From Sphingomonas glacialis (lineage in GTDB: Bacteria; Pseudomonadota; Alphaproteobacteria; Sphingomonadales; Sphingomonadaceae): DNA of 64,000 nt. The position numbers and the translations under genes are program-made. The notes below the pieces were generated by a model, which made no database searches, was not told the origin of the DNA, and saw only the letters and a program-made list of their open reading frames with translations. The stretch lies in NCBI RefSeq assembly GCF_006439055.1, contig NZ_RCZC01000007.1:160503-224502 (forward strand), read 5' to 3'. Below, piece by piece: positions 1 through 7,755 of the stretch. The stretch's first letter is position 1. The number at the start of each line of letters is the position of its first letter.

Positions 1-1
1 A

Positions 2-487
2 CTGCTGTCCGACGCGAACAAGGACAAGATCTTCGACGGGTTGACCGGTGACGGGCAGGGGGTCGAGACCTATCACCGCACGCTGTACCGCGTGCATCAG
101 CGCGTGGCGGAGAGCTTTCATCACGGGCGCGTGCTGCTTGCCGGCGATGCGGCGCATCTCAACAATCCGCTCGGCGGGTTCGGAATGAACAGCGGCGTCC
201 ACGACATCTGGAATTTGACGGGCAAGCTGCGCGACATCCTGCTCGATGGCGCCGACGCGCAGCCGCTGCTCGCCCGCTATTCGCGCCAGCGCCAGGCGAT
301 CGCGCGCAGCTTCGTCCAGGCGCAGACGATCGCCAACAAGAAGCTGCTCGAATCGCCGACGCAGGACGGGCGCAGCGAGCAGGAGGCCAAGATGGCGCAC
401 ATGGCGGAGAATCCTGAGGAACGGCGGGCGTATCTGTTGCGGCAGTCGATGTACGAGAGCTTGCGCGAGGAAGCTGCGATCGTTTGA
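2..487 (+). CDS. FAD-dependent aromatic-type monooxygenase, C-terminal part (partial)
   Basis: The reading frame is open from the first bases, so the gene begins outside the window; 161 codons of the C-terminal part are visible. The stretch 'GDAAHLNNPLGGFGMNSG' is the second FAD-binding signature (GDAAH...P..G.G.N) of class A flavoprotein monooxygenases (FAD_binding_3: PheA/MhpA/TetX-like). The helix after it (DIWNLTGKL) also fits the family. Such enzymes use NAD(P)H, FAD and O2 to hydroxylate an aromatic or similar ring in the cytoplasm. The N-terminal Rossmann motif and substrate pocket are not visible, so the substrate cannot be named. A strong hairpin terminator follows about 20 bases after the stop. 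By position it belongs to the catabolic region to its right, although the next genes are on the other strand. Confidence 0.85.
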   Translation: MLSDANKDKIFDGLTGDGQGVETYHRTLYRVHQRVAESFHHGRVLLAGDAAHLNNPLGGFGMNSGVHDIWNLTGKLRDILLDGADAQPLLARYSRQRQAIARSFVQAQTIANKKLLESPTQDGRSEQEAKMAHMAENPEERRAYLLRQSMYESLREEAAIV

Positions 488-509
488 TTGGCGGCGTAGC
501 GGCAAAGAA

Positions 510-540
510 AAGGGCTCCGGTGCAACGCGCCGGAGCCCTT
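510..540 (+). terminator. Rho-independent-type terminator after the monooxygenase gene
   Basis: The perfect 11-bp inverted repeat AAGGGCTCCGG / CCGGAGCCCTT has a 9-nt loop and is followed by a T-rich stretch (ctgttttctt). It lies 23 bp after the stop codon of the plus-strand monooxygenase gene. Confidence 0.8.
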
Positions 541-550
541 CTGTTTTCTT

Positions 551-656
551 AGCCCCTCCCCTTCAGGGGAGGGGTTGGGGTGGGGGCGTATCAACCGAGC
601 GCAGGTCTCTGCGAGGCGTCCCCCACCCCCATCCCCTCCCCTTAAGGGGAGGGGCG
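551..656. repeat. Paired GC-rich palindromic intergenic repeat
   Basis: Two near-identical palindromes, CCCCTCCCC-TTCA-GGGGAGGGG (553-574) and CCCCTCCCCTTAAGGGGAGGGG (633-654), sit in inverted orientation. Their flanks are complementary: TTGGGGTGGGGGCG follows the first, and its inverse CCCCCACCCCCAT precedes the second. The unit can therefore fold as two small hairpins or one large cruciform. Similar short palindromic elements are common between genes in sphingomonads and other alphaproteobacteria. Here it fills the space between two convergent genes, so it may also help terminate transcription. Confidence 0.75.
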
Positions 657-665
657 AAATGTGTG

Positions 666-1037
666 TTACAGGTTCCCCACCGCAATATCCGCGATCGTCG
701 CCTCATAGCCCTCTTTGGTATACGCCCCGGCCGCCTCATGCGCATCCTTGCGCATCAGGTAGAACAGCCGCTCGAGGAAATCCTGCCGCCACGCCTCGCG
801 CTTCTCGAGCGCCGCCTGGTCGAGCTCCAACGTCTCGATCCCGGCAGCGAGATCGATCCCCGCTTTCGCCGCGACACGCTCGGCCGAATCGAGCCGGTCG
901 TGGATCACCGCGATCTCGTTCGCCAGCACCATGATCATCGACATCGCCTGGTCCATGCCGGGCGCTTCGTAGAAGCTCGGGCGCTTGCCCTTCGCGTCCT
1001 TGACGACGTGCGGGCGGTCCTGCGTTGCGGTGCTCAT
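666..1037 (-). CDS. Small conserved-looking hypothetical protein coupled to methyltransferase
   Basis: A 123-residue, mostly helical, charged protein without signal peptide or membrane segment; I do not recognise a domain. Its ATG overlaps the TGA of the upstream methyltransferase gene by four bases (ATGA), so the two are almost certainly translated together and may form a complex or act on the same substrate. Codon usage matches the neighbours, and the long open frame next to a recognisable gene supports it being real. Function unknown. Confidence 0.7.
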   Translation of the reverse strand: MSTATQDRPHVVKDAKGKRPSFYEAPGMDQAMSMIMVLANEIAVIHDRLDSAERVAAKAGIDLAAGIETLELDQAALEKREAWRQDFLERLFYLMRKDAHEAAGAYTKEGYEATIADIAVGNL

Positions 1038-2275
1038 GCTGCCTCTGCCTTCAACTCGGGTTGCGTCATCGGTTTCTGCGCGATCAGCACTTCCCAGCCG
1101 CCGCCGGGGGCGAACTCGCCCGCGGTGAAATCGCGCTCGGCGACCGCGGTCGCGGCCTCCGCGCTATAGCCGTCGGACTGCGCGGCGAATTCCATCACCG
1201 CCATCGGCGCGGTGTCGAAGCGGACGTCCGCGCGGTCGAACCCTGCACGCACGGCGAGGGCGGGCTGGTCGAGGTCGCGCATCGCGCCCCAGAACGGCTC
1301 ATTGTTATACCAGGTCTCATTGTCGAGGATGAACTGGGTGAACGGGTCCATCAGGTCGAACGGCGGCAGATCGGCGTGGATCATGTAACCGCCGGGGCTG
1401 AGCACGCGCGCGCATTCCTCGAAGATCTTGGGCATCGCCTTGCCGCTCGTCTCGTGCAGCAGGATGTGGCTGACGACGAGATCGAAATAGCCGTCGGGGA
1501 AGCTCGTCGCCTCGGCATTCATCTGCGCGAAATTGACCTCGAGGCCGAGCCCTGCCGCGCGCGCATGCGCATAGCGGATCTGCGGGCCGGCGACGTCGAT
1601 GCCCCACACCTCTGCCTCGGGGAACAGCTCCTTATAGGGGAGGGTGGAGTGGCCGACGGTGCAGCCCATGTCGAGGATCCGGCGCGGCGTGAAGCCGCCC
1701 AACTTGCGCTTGATATAGTTGCAGACCGAGCGGCCCATGTCGTCGTTGAGCGGACCGGTATAGCCCATCGCATAGAGATAGACGCCGCGATCGTAGAGCA
1801 CGCCGACCGACACATCGTTGGGTGCGACTTCGGTGGTGTAGCCGCCGGGCATGCAATGGATGTCGAGCGCGGTGACGTAGCGCGGCGCGACGAAGCCTTC
1901 GGGGATGTCGAGCTTAGCGTTGGTCGAGGCCGAGAGTTCCTTCGCCTTTTCAATCAGCTCGGGGAGCTCACGATCGACGCTGATATTGACCGATTCCCAC
2001 AGGATCTCCTGCGCGATGCGGTTGGCCGCGGCGTAATGCTGGAAATAGAGGTTATCGACCATCCCGGCGCGAATGTCGCGGCGGTCGACCGGCGCGCGGC
2101 CATGCTCGCGCTCGAACACCGGGGCGACTCGCGCCTTGAACACGGGCGCGAGGCCCGGGAGCAGATTGCTCTGGATGAAGCCCTTGAAGCTCTTGGTGAA
2201 TTCCTGACGCGACGCTTCGTCGTGCGTCAGCGTGGGGAGCATCGCGTGATGCCCCTGTTGGAAGGTGTTGAGCAT
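1034..2275 (-). CDS. Class I SAM-dependent methyltransferase
   Basis: 413 residues. The central part holds SAM-binding motif I as 'RILDMGCTVGHST', the acidic residue of motif II in 'EVWGIDVAGPQ', and a later 'FDLVVSHILLHE' segment, typical of Rossmann-like class I methyltransferases (Methyltransf_11/25). About 190 residues lie before motif I, which is a long extra N-terminal domain probably used for substrate recognition. No signal peptide, so cytoplasmic. It is followed by a four-base overlap with a 123-residue partner gene. It is likely to transfer a methyl group to a small molecule handled by this catabolic region; the substrate cannot be read from sequence. Confidence 0.8.
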   Translation of the reverse strand: MLNTFQQGHHAMLPTLTHDEASRQEFTKSFKGFIQSNLLPGLAPVFKARVAPVFEREHGRAPVDRRDIRAGMVDNLYFQHYAAANRIAQEILWESVNISVDRELPELIEKAKELSASTNAKLDIPEGFVAPRYVTALDIHCMPGGYTTEVAPNDVSVGVLYDRGVYLYAMGYTGPLNDDMGRSVCNYIKRKLGGFTPRRILDMGCTVGHSTLPYKELFPEAEVWGIDVAGPQIRYAHARAAGLGLEVNFAQMNAEATSFPDGYFDLVVSHILLHETSGKAMPKIFEECARVLSPGGYMIHADLPPFDLMDPFTQFILDNETWYNNEPFWGAMRDLDQPALAVRAGFDRADVRFDTAPMAVMEFAAQSDGYSAEAATAVAERDFTAGEFAPGGGWEVLIAQKPMTQPELKAEAA

Positions 2276-2395
2276 AAGCCGTTACTCCATCTCTATGGCG
2301 CGCAGCGTGCGACCGACGCCCAAAAAAGCAAGCGCCGACGCGCGCCGTTATCCGCCAGGCGGACAAACAGCGCGCATCGCCACGATGGCCTGGTG

Positions 2396-2689
2396 TCAGG
2401 CCGGGTCGACCAGCAGGCGCATCTGCACCGATGCGGCGCCTTCGCGCAGTGCGGCGCCGGCCTTGTATTCGGGCGACTGGGCATAGGCCTTGGCCGAAGC
2501 GACATCGGGGAAGCGGCTGACGATGACGCGTTCGTCGGGGTTCACATCGCCCTCGAGCACTTCGGCGACCTTGCCGCGGACGAGATATTCGCCGCCATGC
2601 TTTTCGCTCAGGCCCGCGATCGCCTTGGCGTAATCGGCGAACTTGACCGGATCGGAAATGGTGACGGTGGCGACGATATAGGCGGCCAT
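2396..2689 (-). CDS. DUF1330 family protein
   Basis: 97 residues with the DUF1330 pattern: N-terminal 'AAYIVATVTISDPVKFADY' strand-helix, a central 'GGEYLVRG' strand, and 'ERVIVSRFPDVASAKAYAQSPEY' near the C-terminus. The family adopts a dimeric alpha+beta (ferredoxin-like) barrel fold related to ABM and EthD proteins. Its biochemical role is generally unknown, and it often sits next to oxidoreductase genes, as here. It lies between the methyltransferase and FAD oxidoreductase genes on the same strand. A starting ATG at 2689 fits the family N-terminus. Confidence 0.85.
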   Translation of the reverse strand: MAAYIVATVTISDPVKFADYAKAIAGLSEKHGGEYLVRGKVAEVLEGDVNPDERVIVSRFPDVASAKAYAQSPEYKAGAALREGAASVQMRLLVDPA

Positions 2690-2774
2690 GAAGTCTGTCC
2701 TTGCGTGGTGTGGCCAAAGCCTAGTCGCGGTGTCGCGTCGGCGAAGCCGGGCAGGGCGAATGTCCGCCTGCCGG

Positions 2775-4334
2775 TCAGCCGCCCAGCCCGAGCACGCCCG
2801 GGTTCATTAGCCCCTTTGGATCGAGCGCCGCCTTGATCGTGTCGAGCAGCGCCGAGGCGTGCGGGTCGAGCCGGTCGCGATAGGGATAAGCGCGCCCGAT
2901 CTGGAAGTGCGCGGCGCCGTATGCCTGGTAGAGCGCGATGATGTCGGCCTTGAGCTGGTGCGTGTAGGCGCGTGCTTCGGCATTGTCGTCGAACGTCTTG
3001 AGGCTCGCGATATGCGCGGGTGCGAGCGTGTGGCGGTGATAATCGGTGCGATCGTCGGGCCAATAGAGCGCGACCTCGTAGAGGAAGCCGCTCGCGCTCG
3101 CCGGGCTGAACATCGTTCCCGACCAGATGCCGAGCCGGTCCATCTCGACCTTGCGGCTCGCATACAGCGCCATCAGCGCCTCGTGGAACGCGACGACCTG
3201 CCGCTGCGGCAGCACGCCGTGGATCGGCACCCAGCGCTCGCCGCTCGGCCCCAGGATGTTGGTCAGCGGCGCGAAGGGGAGCGAGCGGACGAAGCTCGGC
3301 ACGCTGTTGGCGATCTCGCGGCCGTGCGGCGCGACGACCGCGCGCAGCCGATTGGCGCGCGCTGCAGCGTCGCTCGCATCGACGCCCTCGACGATGAAGT
3401 GGCACATATAGGCGCCCGCCTGCATCGCCGTGTTGCCCGCCAGCGCCATGCGGACGAGCTGCTTCACCCCGGCAAAGGCGTTGGGCGCGGCGGCGAACAA
3501 TTCGCGCGCGATCTTGAGCTTTGCGCTGGTGCCTTCCTGGCGGCCGATCTGCCCCTGCGACAGCGACAGATCGAGCCCGAAATGCGAATCGTCGAGCCCT
3601 TCGCGTTGCGCGTGGCTGACCGCGGCATGGCAGGCGGCGAAATCGTCGAAGGCGAAGCTCACCGCCTCGAACGCCTCGCGGATCGCGATCAGCGGGAGGC
3701 GGATCGTCGTCTTGATGCCGAGCGCACCGCAATCGCCGGTGAACAGGCCGGTCAGGTCGGGCCCGTAATAGCGCGTCGCGGTCGATGCCCCCGTCTTGAG
3801 GAGTTCGCCCGAGGCGAGCACCACGTCGAGCGACAGGACCGATTGCGCCGAAATGCCGTACGCGCCGCTGCCATGGCTCACCGTATTCTGGCTGACCGCG
3901 CCGCCGACCGTCGCGGCGAGCCCCGAGAACGGGCCCCAGAACGGCGTGCGCAGGCCGTGCGCGGCGAGCGCGTCCTTGAGCTTGGCCCAGGTCGCGCCAG
4001 CGCCGACGGTGACGACCGCATTCTCCGCGTCGATTTCGATGCTGTCGAGCGCGCCGGTGTCGAACAGCACGTGCCCGCCGGCATCGAACAGATAGCCGTC
4101 GGTGTACGACGCGCCGCCGCCGCGCGGCACCATCGCCACCCCCGCCGCGGCGCAGACCCGCACCGCCGCCTGCAGCGCTTCGACGCTCTCGGGTCGAACG
4201 ATCAGCGCCGGGATGCCGCCGCTGCGATAGACGTCGTTGCCCATCACGCTGCGCAGTGCCGGGTCTTCGCTGACGGCGGCTTCACCGATCGCGGCGATGA
4301 GCTGGGTCTTGAGGGTCATTCGCGCGTCTCGCAT
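2775..4334 (-). CDS. FAD-binding oxidoreductase, PCMH/vanillyl-alcohol-oxidase type
   Basis: 519 residues. The N-terminal half has the PCMH FAD-binding fold: 'PRGGGASYTDGY' is the pyrophosphate-binding loop, then 'VTVGAGATW', and 'GLAATVGGAVSQNTVSHGSGAYG' as the second FAD contact. The C-terminal half resembles the cap domain of glycolate oxidase GlcD, 4-cresol dehydrogenase and vanillyl-alcohol oxidase; the extreme end 'ALDPKGLMNPG' is the usual FAD-linked oxidase tail. It probably oxidises an alcohol, hydroxy acid or phenolic substrate. A second ATG at 4319 (MTLK) is an equally plausible start. It is transcribed divergently from the LysR gene at 4603, which may control it. Confidence 0.85.
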   Translation of the reverse strand: MRDARMTLKTQLIAAIGEAAVSEDPALRSVMGNDVYRSGGIPALIVRPESVEALQAAVRVCAAAGVAMVPRGGGASYTDGYLFDAGGHVLFDTGALDSIEIDAENAVVTVGAGATWAKLKDALAAHGLRTPFWGPFSGLAATVGGAVSQNTVSHGSGAYGISAQSVLSLDVVLASGELLKTGASTATRYYGPDLTGLFTGDCGALGIKTTIRLPLIAIREAFEAVSFAFDDFAACHAAVSHAQREGLDDSHFGLDLSLSQGQIGRQEGTSAKLKIARELFAAAPNAFAGVKQLVRMALAGNTAMQAGAYMCHFIVEGVDASDAAARANRLRAVVAPHGREIANSVPSFVRSLPFAPLTNILGPSGERWVPIHGVLPQRQVVAFHEALMALYASRKVEMDRLGIWSGTMFSPASASGFLYEVALYWPDDRTDYHRHTLAPAHIASLKTFDDNAEARAYTHQLKADIIALYQAYGAAHFQIGRAYPYRDRLDPHASALLDTIKAALDPKGLMNPGVLGLGG

Positions 4335-4602
4335 TGGCCAGCATGTCGGCGGGGCTATCGACCGGTGATGCGCACGCGCTTACCGCACGGCGATTGGTTG
4401 ACCAGCTTTATCCGATAAGCGGTCAGCCTGGCCGATCGCCACGGCGTCGGCGAGGTCGATCGCGCCGGCATTCGGGGCGGCGGGGCAGTTACGGCTTTCG
4501 TCCGGGGCGGCATCGTGGCAGATCGGATGCGGCATAAACTTGCGCGATGTTAAACGCCGGCGACAGGACGGCGGCACGCGGTGTGGTATCGGACACGGCT
4601 TC

Positions 4603-5511
4603 TTGGACCTGCGGCAGCTCAGACGTTTCATCACGGTCGCCGAACTGGGCAGCTTCAACCGTGCGGCCGAGCTGCTCGCGGTATCGCAGCCATCGCTCAC
4701 CCGCAGCATCCAGTTGCTCGAGGACAGTCTCGACTCGCGTCTGTTCGATCGCGGGGCGCGGGGCGTGACGCTCACCACGCTCGGCGAGCAGTTGCTGCCG
4801 CATGCGCGCATCATCCTGAGCGAGCGCGACCGCGCTCTGTCGGCGATCAGCGCGCTGCGCGGACGGTCGGGCGGGCTGGTCACGGTGGGTGCGGATTCGA
4901 GCTTTGCGATGCGGCAATTGCCCGCGGCGCTGGGCTATATGGTCGAGCGGCATCCCGACATCCAGATCGTCGTCAAGGAAGAGAATTTCGCCGACATGCT
5001 TGATTCGGTGCGCGAGGGGCGGCTCAACCTCGCGCTCGGGCTGCGCGCGTCGTATCTGCCGATGGGCGATCTGCTGTTCGAACAGTTGAAGATCGAGAGC
5101 GCCGGCGTGATGATCCGCGCCGGGCACCCGGTGTTGCGCCGGAGCGCGCCGCCGCGGCTGGCCGACCTCGCCGCCGTGCCGTGGATCGTCACCGATCAGC
5201 CGCTGGTGGTCGAGGGCTGGTCGAAGATGTTTCTCGACGACGGCGTGCCCGTTCCGTCGATCGCGCTCCGCACCTCGTCGCTGCAGGTGACCAAGGCGTG
5301 CATCCTCTCGGGCAATTTCGTCGCGCTCGGCAACCATACGAGCTATTCGGACGAGATCGATGCCGGCCTGGTCCATGCGCTCGACCTCGGTTATCCGCGC
5401 TATGAGCGCCCCGCGGGGCTGTTCCGGCGCGCAGGCGGCAAGCTGTCGCCGGCCGAACGCGCGTTCATCGCCATCCTGCATGAAGTGTGCGGCGAACTCG
5501 ACGCGGCCTGA
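4603..5511 (+). CDS. LysR-family transcriptional regulator
   Basis: 302 residues from the TTG at 4603 (MDLRQLRRF), which gives the standard LysR N-terminus. The frame is open upstream to an ATG at 4540, but that adds 21 residues unlike the family. The winged HTH is 'AELGSFNRAAELLAVSQPSLTRSIQLLED', followed by a linker helix and a periplasmic-binding-protein-like effector domain from about residue 90. It is divergent from the FAD oxidoreductase (start 4334) and lies upstream of the ten-gene operon beginning at 5899, so it is the obvious candidate regulator of both; the inducer is unknown. Confidence 0.9.
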   Translation: MDLRQLRRFITVAELGSFNRAAELLAVSQPSLTRSIQLLEDSLDSRLFDRGARGVTLTTLGEQLLPHARIILSERDRALSAISALRGRSGGLVTVGADSSFAMRQLPAALGYMVERHPDIQIVVKEENFADMLDSVREGRLNLALGLRASYLPMGDLLFEQLKIESAGVMIRAGHPVLRRSAPPRLADLAAVPWIVTDQPLVVEGWSKMFLDDGVPVPSIALRTSSLQVTKACILSGNFVALGNHTSYSDEIDAGLVHALDLGYPRYERPAGLFRRAGGKLSPAERAFIAILHEVCGELDAA

Positions 5512-5898
5512 TCGATCGACCCGCCCACGAGCAATCGCGCTGCGATGCAGCAATCGTATCGGTTATGCAGTATTTCAATTTGATGACCGTCGGGCCATCT
5601 GCGACCAAGACCGGGCTCTAAATAAACCTCCGGGTCGGCGGCAACGTCGGCCCGCTTTTTCCAGAGCACTGTCCGGAGCTGCTTAAAAAGCAAGCATGCT
5701 GCCTATCCACTAGGCAGTGCCCCAGCCCCTTAGCGGCTGCCGACAGGAAAGCGAACCCTTTTTTCGTCCTTGTGACGATTTTCGAATGCCGTTCCCATTT
5801 ACGGGTGAGATTGCCGTGACGCCTGCTCTTTCCGCTCGACCCGCTGCACCGGCCGACGCCCCTCACGACAGCCGGCGACCGACCGATCGGCGCGGCGC
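5512..5898. other. Intergenic region upstream of the catabolic operon
   Basis: 387 bp without a convincing gene. It holds the CTGCCTA/TAGGCAG inverted repeat listed separately and AT-richer patches (around 5570-5630 and 5680-5700) suited to a promoter. I could not assign -35/-10 boxes with confidence. It probably carries the promoter and regulator sites of the operon starting at 5899. Confidence 0.5.
5699..5717. promoter_or_regulatory. Inverted repeat, possible operator or small terminator
   Basis: CTGCCTA-TCCAC-TAGGCAG: seven-base perfect arms with a five-base spacer, about 180 bp before the first gene of the operon and about 190 bp after the LysR gene. There is no T-run, so an operator for a dimeric regulator is at least as likely as a terminator. 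Confidence 0.4.
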
Positions 5899-6714
5899 GT
5901 GATCGTGCGGGGCTATACGCCCGGCCGCTACGGCCAGCTGCATTACCGCGCGGCCGGCGCGCACGGCGGCAGGCCGACGCTCGTGCTGCTGCACCAGAAC
6001 CCGTCGTCTTCGCTCGAATATGAAGCGCTGATCGAGGAACTGACACGCGATCGTCGCGTCATCGCCTTCGATACGCCGGGCTATGGCATGTCCGATGCGC
6101 CGCCCGCGCCGCTCGATATGGCGGGCTATGCCGCCTGCTTCGCCGAGGCGTTGCCCGCGATGGGCCTCGCCGATGCCGATGCGTGCGACGTCTATGGGTT
6201 CCACACCGGCGCGCTGCTCGCGATCGAGCTGGCGATCGCCGTGCCCGAGGCGGTGCGACGCGTCGTCGTTACCGGGCTGCCGATGCGCAGCCCGGCCGAA
6301 TGCGCCGAGCGCCTGGCGAACGCGCAAGCGGCGCCGGTGCTCGACGAATCGGGGGATGTCGCGCTGACGATGGCACGCGGTCTGTGGGACTATGTCGTCG
6401 CGGCACGGACGCCGGGCGTCGAACTGGCCCGCGCGGCGCGTGTGTGGGTCGACAAGCTGACGCCGCTCGATCGTGCGCAATGGGCGTATCACGGCGTGTG
6501 GTCGTACGATTTTGCGGCGCGTTTACCGCTAGTCGGTCAATCCACGCTGCTGTTGCAGCCAGCCGAGGCGATCATGGCACAGTCCATCGCAGCCGCCACC
6601 CTGTTCCCCAATGGTCAGGTCGTCGGTCTGCCCGAGTTCGACCGCGACCTGTTCGACCTTCCCGAAGCCATCGCCCGCATGAGCGCGGAGATGCGCCGAT
6701 TCCTCGATCAGTAA
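5899..6714 (+). CDS. Alpha/beta-hydrolase-fold protein lacking the usual catalytic residues
   Basis: 271 residues, cytoplasmic, GTG start. The fold is clear: the oxyanion-hole region 'LVLLHQNPSSS', then 'RVIAFDTPGYGMSD', then the nucleophile elbow. At the elbow the canonical G-x-S-x-G is 'GFHTG', so position 102 is His rather than Ser. The C-terminal part, where the catalytic His usually sits, reads 'GLPEFDRDLFDLPEA' without His. It may be a non-hydrolytic member of the fold (lyase, cofactor-free oxygenase or binding protein) or use different residues. It is the first gene of the operon, 24 bp before the phosphotransferase. The gene at 12602 is a paralogue with His at the same position 102. 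Confidence 0.8.
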   Translation: MIVRGYTPGRYGQLHYRAAGAHGGRPTLVLLHQNPSSSLEYEALIEELTRDRRVIAFDTPGYGMSDAPPAPLDMAGYAACFAEALPAMGLADADACDVYGFHTGALLAIELAIAVPEAVRRVVVTGLPMRSPAECAERLANAQAAPVLDESGDVALTMARGLWDYVVAARTPGVELARAARVWVDKLTPLDRAQWAYHGVWSYDFAARLPLVGQSTLLLQPAEAIMAQSIAAATLFPNGQVVGLPEFDRDLFDLPEAIARMSAEMRRFLDQ

Positions 6715-6738
6715 CGACGCCCATCCAAGGAGATCCCA

Positions 6739-7755
6739 GTGCTAGCCAATCTCGAAAAGACCTCGGATGCCGATCTGGTCGTTCCCGACATCACGCATTC
6801 GGTGGTCGACCCCGCGTTCATCGCGCGCGAAGTCGCGCGGCGATACGATCTGCCGGGTCCGATCAACGCCTTCCTGCTCTATCGCGGGATGAACGACGTC
6901 TACATGCTGCAGGGGCCGACCGAGCGCTATGCGGTCCGCGTTTGGCGCAAGACCTATCGCGACGTCGACGAGGTCGCCTATGAGCTCGATTTCCTCGATT
7001 ATCTGCGCGAGCAGAATTTCCCCGCCTCGGTCGGCATCCGCGACCGGGAGGGCAAGCTCTACTTCAAGGTCGCTGCACCCGAGGGCGCGCGGGCGATCGC
7101 GGTCTATACCTGGGCGCCGGGCAAGAAGTTCGGCGACATGCTCGACATCACCACCGCCGAGATGATCGGCGCGCGCTTTGCCGAGATGCATCTGCTCGGC
7201 ATCAAGCATGCTGGCCCCGACCATGTCTTCGGCACCGAGAACGCCACGCGCTTCGAGGTCAACATGCCCGCGCTGCTCGACTTCGTGTACGATCGCCCCG
7301 ACGATCTGCGCGACTATGCGATCATCGCCGAGCGCCTGAAGCAGAAGCTGATCGACATGCGGCAGGAAGATGTGCCGATGAGCATCTGCCACTGCGATTT
7401 CCACCCGAGCAACGTGCATGTCACCGAGGATCGTGTGATCACCTTCCTCGACTTCGACGGCGCGGGTGAAGATTATATGATGCAGGACGTCCAGAATTAC
7501 GTCTGGGGTAACCTTTTTTACGGTTTCTCCGACAGTTACGGCGAGGCGTTCGAGCGCGGCTATGAGAGTGTGCGGCCGTTCACCGAAGCCGAGAAGCAGT
7601 ATCGCGAGCTGTTCCTGCTGGCCAAGGCGTTCCGCCTGGTCGCCGGCATGGCGCATTCGTCGAGCGCGGTCGGGCGTGGCACGCTGCGCTTCCGCGGGCT
7701 CGACTGGCTCGGCGACTATATCAAGACCCGCGCACGGCCGCTCGGCCTGCTGTGA
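6739..7755 (+). CDS. Phosphotransferase, APH/choline kinase/homoserine kinase II fold
   Basis: 338 residues. 'CHCDFHPSNVHV' is the Brenner catalytic loop (H-x-D-x4-N) and 'ITFLDFDGAGEDY' the Mg-binding DFD motif of the aminoglycoside phosphotransferase superfamily. Ahead of them lies a small N-lobe with 'RYAVRVWRKT' (ATP-binding Lys/Arg strand). A Shine-Dalgarno AAGGAG at 6727-6732 precedes the GTG start. RdoA/SrkA, hydroxylysine kinase and homoserine kinase II belong to this fold. In a catabolic operon it probably phosphorylates a hydroxyl group of a substrate or intermediate rather than conferring drug resistance. It ends in TGATG, overlapping the MFS gene start. Confidence 0.85.
   Translation: MLANLEKTSDADLVVPDITHSVVDPAFIAREVARRYDLPGPINAFLLYRGMNDVYMLQGPTERYAVRVWRKTYRDVDEVAYELDFLDYLREQNFPASVGIRDREGKLYFKVAAPEGARAIAVYTWAPGKKFGDMLDITTAEMIGARFAEMHLLGIKHAGPDHVFGTENATRFEVNMPALLDFVYDRPDDLRDYAIIAERLKQKLIDMRQEDVPMSICHCDFHPSNVHVTEDRVITFLDFDGAGEDYMMQDVQNYVWGNLFYGFSDSYGEAFERGYESVRPFTEAEKQYRELFLLAKAFRLVAGMAHSSSAVGRGTLRFRGLDWLGDYIKTRARPLGLL

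Noticed and set aside
1025..2836. 603-codon plus-strand frame
   Set aside because: Antisense to the methyltransferase and DUF1330 genes, rich in Arg/Ala/His/Glu, no motif.
2859..4418. 519-codon plus-strand frame
   Set aside because: Exact shadow of the PCMH FAD oxidoreductase on the other strand.
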